64,000 nt of DNA from an uncultured Myxococcales bacterium. Its GTDB lineage: Bacteria > Myxococcota_A > UBA9042. Made by a program: the position numbers and the translations under genes. This document shows, piece after piece, positions 59,782 through 64,000 of the stretch. The stretch spans positions 1 through 64,000 of the forward strand of contig CAISBR010000004.1 in NCBI GenBank assembly GCA_903883645.1, read 5' to 3'. Below the pieces are notes generated by a model. It was given only the letters and a program-made list of their open reading frames with translations, was not told the DNA's origin and did not search any database. Numbering within the stretch: the first letter of the stretch is position 1; each line of letters opens with the position of its first letter.

Positions 59782-60957
59782 ATGTACCCAACTTTGCCTC
59801 GCTGGTGGCTTGTGTGCGGTCTACCTTTGGTGCTGATCGCCACCGCACTGAACACACAACTTGCTGTAGCATCACCATTTTCTGGCGCGAACCAGTTTGT
59901 GGGCAAGTCGGTGGTGCCCGATAGCAACGACCAACACTTCTTTGCGGGCGCGCATTTTCAAGTCGCACCGGTCAAGGCGGTGATTCAGTCGGTGGTAAAG
60001 AAGAAGGTGAATGACTACGCGGCACAAAACCCCGGTGCCGCGCAGATGGTCCAGTACATGCAGTATGTGGATGCCAAGCAAGTCAAGCAGTTTGCCGACA
60101 GTGGCCAGGTCGAGCAATACAAGGCCGAGCTGAAGAAGCAGCTGGCGGCGCAAGGGCAGACGCTGACCGCCGACCAGACCGCGCAGATCAACGCGATCGA
60201 CTCGAGCAAGCTGAAGATGCTGGCCACCGTGGTGCAGATGTACCAAGAGCCTGAACCGACTACCACATTTTCGCTCGAGCCCTACGCCGGCTTTATCGCC
60301 GGGCCGCTGATGGTGACGGCGCAGGTGCCGATCGCCGGTTTTCATACGAGCGCGCAAGATACGATGGTGCTTGGCAATCCTGGTCTCGACGTGCGGCTTG
60401 GCCAGCACTTTGGTCTGCAGGGCGCGGCCTTTGCCTATGCCGTGGGTGCGTCGGGCTGGGCGCCGCTGGGCAGCGAAGACTCGAGTACCATTGTGCTTTC
60501 GAACGTGCTCGCCTCGCCGCGCTACATGCACGACTACGCGTCGTGGACGGGCTACGGTGTGTTGGCGGCCGAGCTGGCGGTCTTTGACCTGCAAGTGCGC
60601 GGCGAATACGTCGAGATGCGGCCGTCGTCGAGCCTGAACAGCGACTCGAATCCGCTGAATGACTTACACTTAATGCGCTACGTGAACGCGGGTGCCGCGC
60701 TGTCGACCGACATGGGCTTTGTGGGTCTGTCGCTGGCGGTCGATGGCCTGTTCAACGTGAAGAACGCGCCGGCGTACAATAATACCTACTTTGTGACGGC
60801 GGGCATGCGCTTGTTCTTGAAAAAAGCCCAGATCGGTGCTGCCATCCAGTTGCCGCTGGCCAAACCGGGCGACGGCGATACGGTGCCGGTCGGCGGCATC
60901 AACCTGGGCTCGCCGGCGAGCGTCAACATGCTGCTCAACGCCCAAATTAGCTTGTAA
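59782..60957 (+). CDS. Outer-membrane beta-barrel protein
   Basis: 391 residues from ATG 59782 with AGGAGGG upstream. A signal peptide (MYPTLPRWWLVCGLPLVLIA) is followed by an acidic/Gln-rich helical insertion (about 60-150: KVNDYAAQNPGAAQMVQYMQ). A porin-like barrel follows with TFSLEPYAGFIAGPLMVTAQV, GLQGAAFAYAVGASGWAPL and a terminal VNMLLNAQISL. The helical insert is unusual and could be periplasmic. No family recognised. It is upstream of the radical SAM gene by 12 bases, so probably one operon. Confidence 0.7.
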   Translation: MYPTLPRWWLVCGLPLVLIATALNTQLAVASPFSGANQFVGKSVVPDSNDQHFFAGAHFQVAPVKAVIQSVVKKKVNDYAAQNPGAAQMVQYMQYVDAKQVKQFADSGQVEQYKAELKKQLAAQGQTLTADQTAQINAIDSSKLKMLATVVQMYQEPEPTTTFSLEPYAGFIAGPLMVTAQVPIAGFHTSAQDTMVLGNPGLDVRLGQHFGLQGAAFAYAVGASGWAPLGSEDSSTIVLSNVLASPRYMHDYASWTGYGVLAAELAVFDLQVRGEYVEMRPSSSLNSDSNPLNDLHLMRYVNAGAALSTDMGFVGLSLAVDGLFNVKNAPAYNNTYFVTAGMRLFLKKAQIGAAIQLPLAKPGDGDTVPVGGINLGSPASVNMLLNAQISL

Positions 60958-60969
60958 CATACGGATCTT

Positions 60970-62289
60970 ATGACCAATCTCAATCCGGCGCGCGCCGTGG
61001 TGGCCGACGCTTGCGGCAACATCTTTGATCACCCCGAGCTGCTCATGCTGGCGTGGGACGGAGAAGTCTGGCGCCAGCCGCGGCCCGAAGAGCTGATTAC
61101 GCTGCCTAAGGGCTCGGATATGTTTGTGCTTCCGGGTCGCATTCCCTACGCGGTCGACCCCGAGAGCGACGAGCCGGTCGAGGTGATTGGCGACGACGAC
61201 ACCGGGCAACTGCAGGCCGTGGCTGCGTTTGTTGCGCCGGCCTATGCGCGGCTGCTGCACCCGGCCTACGACACGCCGGCCGGTGCGCCCGATCTGACGC
61301 TTTATGCTTATACGGCAGTGGGTTGGCGCGATGGGCGCTTTGTAGTGCCGGCGATGCGCGTCGACGCGGACCAACGCCAAGACCCGTACCGCTTCGATAT
61401 CGACGAGGTCGAGGCCGGGGTCCGCAAAATCCGCAGTGAACACCCGCAGAACAAAGCCTTAGAGCACATCGAGCACTGTGCCCTGGTCTACCACTGCCGG
61501 GCGGCGCAGAACTTTTACTTGGGCCGGTGGGAAGCGCCGATGCCGGCCGCCAGCACCTGCAACGCCGCGTGTATTGGCTGTATTTCGGACCAGAGTGGCT
61601 CCACGTTCGAGGCGAATCACGAGCGTATCGCCATCCCGTCGCACGCCGCCGACCTGGTCGAGCTCGCATGTCTGCATTTTGAGCGCGTGCCCAATGGCGT
61701 GGCGAGCTTTGGCCAAGGCTGCGAGGGCGAGCCGCTGATGCAGTGGAAAGCGCTGCTCGATACCGTAGTTGGCATCCGTCAGCGCACCAAGGCGGGCGTC
61801 ATCAATCTGAACACCAATGCCTCGCTGCCCGACAAGGTGGCGAAGCTGGCCGAGGCCGGACTCGACTCGATACGCATCTCGCTCAATTCGGCCCGACCGG
61901 CGCTGTACCGGGCCTATTACAAGCCGCGCGGTTACGATTTTGCAGACATCGTGCAGAGTGCCCGCGAGATGCACCAACGCGGCAAGTACGTGTCGCTAAA
62001 CTACTTTGTATTTCCAGGGGTTTCGGACTCACCGGCCGAGATCGAGGCGCTGGCGCAGTTCATCGAAGAAGGTGGCGTCGATCTGATTCAACTGCGCAAT
62101 CTGAATATCGATCCTGAGCTGTACTTGCGCGCACTGCCCGAGGGGGCGGTCGATCAGCCGATTGGCGTGCTCGAAATGGTGGCCGAGCTGCGGCGGCGCT
62201 TCCCCAAACTGCGCTTTGGCTACTTTAACCCGGCCAAGACCAAGTTCGGCCGGCCAGGACCTACGCCAGGGCCTAACACAAGTAACTGA
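60970..62289 (+). CDS. Radical SAM protein
   Basis: A 439-residue protein. The iron-sulfur motif is CNAACIGC (CxxxCxxC), located late (about residue 197) after a 190-residue N-terminal domain. Downstream are radical SAM elements: SFGQGCEGEPLMQW (GGEP-like), VINLNTNASLPDKVAKLAEAGLDSIRISLNS (strand/Ser-Asn region) and LIQLRNLNIDPELY. It generates a 5'-deoxyadenosyl radical, but the substrate is not identifiable. It immediately follows the outer-membrane protein, which could be a partner or merely a neighbour. Confidence 0.85.
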   Translation: MTNLNPARAVVADACGNIFDHPELLMLAWDGEVWRQPRPEELITLPKGSDMFVLPGRIPYAVDPESDEPVEVIGDDDTGQLQAVAAFVAPAYARLLHPAYDTPAGAPDLTLYAYTAVGWRDGRFVVPAMRVDADQRQDPYRFDIDEVEAGVRKIRSEHPQNKALEHIEHCALVYHCRAAQNFYLGRWEAPMPAASTCNAACIGCISDQSGSTFEANHERIAIPSHAADLVELACLHFERVPNGVASFGQGCEGEPLMQWKALLDTVVGIRQRTKAGVINLNTNASLPDKVAKLAEAGLDSIRISLNSARPALYRAYYKPRGYDFADIVQSAREMHQRGKYVSLNYFVFPGVSDSPAEIEALAQFIEEGGVDLIQLRNLNIDPELYLRALPEGAVDQPIGVLEMVAELRRRFPKLRFGYFNPAKTKFGRPGPTPGPNTSN

Positions 62290-62459
62290 TCTGCAAATTA
62301 TTATTCGGTGCACTTGCGCGACTGCTGCGACCTCGCCAGAATCGCTGCGACTGTAGCCCGATCAACCGCAAGCGCTAGGCACCAAGACCTCGTATTTACT
62401 AGCGAAAAGAAGCTGCCACCGCGATGGCGCACCGCAGCACCGACCGAGGAGGACGCCCG

Positions 62460-64000
62460 ATGGCCCGCATCTACTTCTACAGCGACGAAGGCGAGTTGCT
62501 CGACGTCGAGGTCAGCCCCGACTACCCCGAGATCAGTGTCGGTCGACAGGCCAGTTGTGAGATCCGCTCGGCCGGCCAAAGCGTGTCGCGGCGCCATGCC
62601 CGTGTTTACTTCGACCAGGGGCAGTACATCCTGCAAGACCTCAATTCGTCGAACGGTACGTTCTATTCGGGCACGCGGCTGCCGGCGGGCGACTCGGTTG
62701 TGCTCGAGGACGATGCGTTGTTTGCGTGCGGTCAGTTTGAGCTGCGGCTTGCTTACGAAGAGGCCGACTTGCTGATGGCGGAGCAGGGGTGGGACCAGCC
62801 GGGGGCTATTCCGCCGCCGCCGCCGCCGCCGCCACCGCCACCGCCGCCACCGCCTGGACCGCAAGCCTGGGTTGACGCGGTCTCGGCTATTCCGCCGCCG
62901 CCCCCTCCGCCACCGCCACCGCCGTCGTTTGTGGAGAACTTGGCGCCGCCGCCACCGCCGCCGCCTCCTCCGCCACCACCTCCGCCGCCGCCGCCGTTTG
63001 TGGAGAACTTGGCGCCGCCACCGCCGCCACCGCCACCACCACCGCCGCCGCCGTCGTTTGTGGAAAACTTGGCGCCGCCGCCGCCCCCTCCGCCGCCCCC
63101 TCCGCCTCCGCCACCGGCACAGAGCCTGGGGGAGCCCGAGTGGGTAGAGGTGGATAGTGCGACGTTGCCGGCCGACCGCGATGGGCTGCCGACTCTGGGC
63201 CAGCCGGTATGGGCGCCCACAGCGCTGCCAGTAGTGCTTGATCCGCCGGTCGAGGTAGGCGCTGCGGCAGTGCCGGCGCAACGCGCCCAGGGCCCCGGCC
63301 CCACGTTGGCCTATGGCTCGACCGATGCCGCAGCCGCCATCGCCGCGGTCGCAGCCCCACACCGCGGCACGCCGGCACCACTGGCCGAAGCGGAACAAGT
63401 GGAGCCCGAAGAGGTCGAAGACTCGCTGCTCGACGCGATGGGCATGGGCGACGACGAGGCCCCTGCGCCGGCGGTAATCACAGAGGGCACTGAACGACCG
63501 ACTGCAGAAGCTGAAACCGCGCCCCCAAGCGAGCTGATTGCGCGCATTTCGCAGGCTGCGCAAGCCGAAACCGAGACCGAGCAGCCCGTGGCCGATGCCG
63601 CCCTCCTAGCCGAGATCGACGGACTGCGCGCACAACTCGCCGCCAGTCAAGCGGCATGGGCCGAGGAGCACGAGCACGCGGCGGCCGCAGAAGGCTTGGC
63701 CAGCCAGCGCGCAGACGAGCTTGAGCAGGTGCGCCATGCGCTGCAGCAAGCGGAAGCCGCTGTCGCGGAAGTGCCGGCTGTGGACCTCGAGCTACCCACT
63801 CGACTGCAAGACGCGCAAGACTTGCTCGACCAAGCGCGTGCGGAGCTCGCCGATGCCGATGCAAGGCTGGCCCAGGCCGACGCCTACCGCCAAACTGTTG
63901 AAGCCGAGACCGTTGCGACCCAAGCCCTGCTGGCAGCGAAGACCCGCGAGGCCGACGAACAGCGCGAGCTTGTGGATGGCGAGCGCCTGACGCGGCGCCT
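62460..64000 (+). CDS. FHA-domain protein with polyproline tracts, cut by right edge
   Basis: The frame from ATG 62460 (AGGAGG upstream) is open to the right edge, so it is absent from the ORF track. Residues 1-105 are a forkhead-associated domain: ISVGRQASCEIRSAGQSVSRRHARVYF and YILQDLNSSNGTF, with Gly-Arg, Ser and Asn phosphothreonine-binding residues intact. Residues about 118-220 are long polyproline runs separated by repeated FVENLA. After an acidic Ala/Glu-rich linker, a coiled coil begins (about 350 on: LLAEIDGLRAQLAASQAAWAE, AQDLLDQARAELADADARLA) and continues off the edge. It probably links Ser/Thr phosphorylation to a scaffold. Confidence 0.88.
   Translation, partial: MARIYFYSDEGELLDVEVSPDYPEISVGRQASCEIRSAGQSVSRRHARVYFDQGQYILQDLNSSNGTFYSGTRLPAGDSVVLEDDALFACGQFELRLAYEEADLLMAEQGWDQPGAIPPPPPPPPPPPPPPPGPQAWVDAVSAIPPPPPPPPPPPSFVENLAPPPPPPPPPPPPPPPPPFVENLAPPPPPPPPPPPPPSFVENLAPPPPPPPPPPPPPPAQSLGEPEWVEVDSATLPADRDGLPTLGQPVWAPTALPVVLDPPVEVGAAAVPAQRAQGPGPTLAYGSTDAAAAIAAVAAPHRGTPAPLAEAEQVEPEEVEDSLLDAMGMGDDEAPAPAVITEGTERPTAEAETAPPSELIARISQAAQAETETEQPVADAALLAEIDGLRAQLAASQAAWAEEHEHAAAAEGLASQRADELEQVRHALQQAEAAVAEVPAVDLELPTRLQDAQDLLDQARAELADADARLAQADAYRQTVEAETVATQALLAAKTREADEQRELVDGERLTRR
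62811..63118 (+). repeat. Polyproline-coding (CCG/CCA/CCT) repeat tracts
   Basis: Four or five runs of 10-15 proline codons are separated by near-identical segments encoding FVENLA (three copies). The region reads as polyglycine in the opposite frame, giving spurious minus-strand ORFs. Confidence 0.9.

Noticed and set aside
62753-63304. Minus-strand ORF with long glycine runs, resembling a glycine-rich protein
   Set aside because: It is the reverse reading of the polyproline tracts in the FHA gene, which has a ribosome site and an intact FHA domain.

Overview
The window is a GC-rich, gene-dense chromosomal segment from a Gram-negative bacterium, most likely a Myxococcota-like (former deltaproteobacterial) lineage. 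The evidence is a TonB-dependent receptor, an MlaE-type permease, many outer-membrane and lipoprotein signal sequences, and a very high density (about 14) of lipobox proteins, several of them cysteine-rich repeat proteins behind Asp/Thr-rich linkers. I see no rRNA, CRISPR array, insertion sequence or phage module. RNA genes are two adjacent tRNAs (Glu-TTC and Lys-TTT). The lineage is inferred from protein style; placing lepA, prfB or hisD in a tree would settle it.

Layout. 1-2.6 kb: a truncated proline-rich lipoprotein and a small protein on the minus strand, divergent from a TPR lipoprotein. 2.6-9 kb, plus strand: folC, a small Lys-rich secreted protein, dut behind a strong hairpin, a TonB/TonB-receptor fusion, and two cyclic-nucleotide-binding proteins. 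9-14.1 kb, minus: an SGNH hydrolase, galE, a SlyD-like isomerase, and an amidohydrolase lipoprotein with thrombospondin-3 repeats. 14.3-15.9 kb: a multi-Kazal lipoprotein. 15.9-17.3 kb: two siroheme genes. 17.4-24.7 kb: an MlaE permease, prfB with the classic programmed +1 frameshift, the tRNAs, lepA, a muramidase-like protein, and an ECF sigma / zinc anti-sigma / periplasmic helical protein module.

24.7-28.5 kb: hisD, a NUDIX hydrolase, PilZ, a four-fold repeat coiled-coil protein and a DUF2007-like protein. 28.6-41 kb: envelope and secreted proteins, including a diheme-motif lipoprotein, Cys-rich lipoproteins, a membrane-anchored deiminase-fold protein and a 1210-residue Cys-rich/NHL protein. 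41-47.2 kb, minus: a run of prolyl oligopeptidase, a pentameric ligand-gated ion channel fused to a TAXI-type solute-binding domain, a phosphoglycolate-phosphatase-like HAD protein and an aldehyde dehydrogenase. 48.1-57.5 kb, minus: a Cys-rich lipoprotein cluster with a P-domain/phage-collar protein. 57.7-64 kb, plus: a cyclophilin lipoprotein, a polysaccharide deacetylase, an outer-membrane protein, a radical SAM protein, and an FHA protein with polyproline tracts cut by the right edge.

The most unusual item is the solute-binding-protein/ligand-gated-channel fusion at 43176-44987, whose start overlaps the stop of a secreted prolyl oligopeptidase gene (ATGA). This suggests a periplasmic small-molecule sensor that directly gates an ion pore. 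The second theme is an extensive family of surface lipoproteins built from Cys-rich, Kazal, PPC, P-domain and NHL modules, two of which share a nearly identical C-terminal cysteine module. Starts given below are my choices and often differ from the ORF track, which extends to the furthest upstream start codon.
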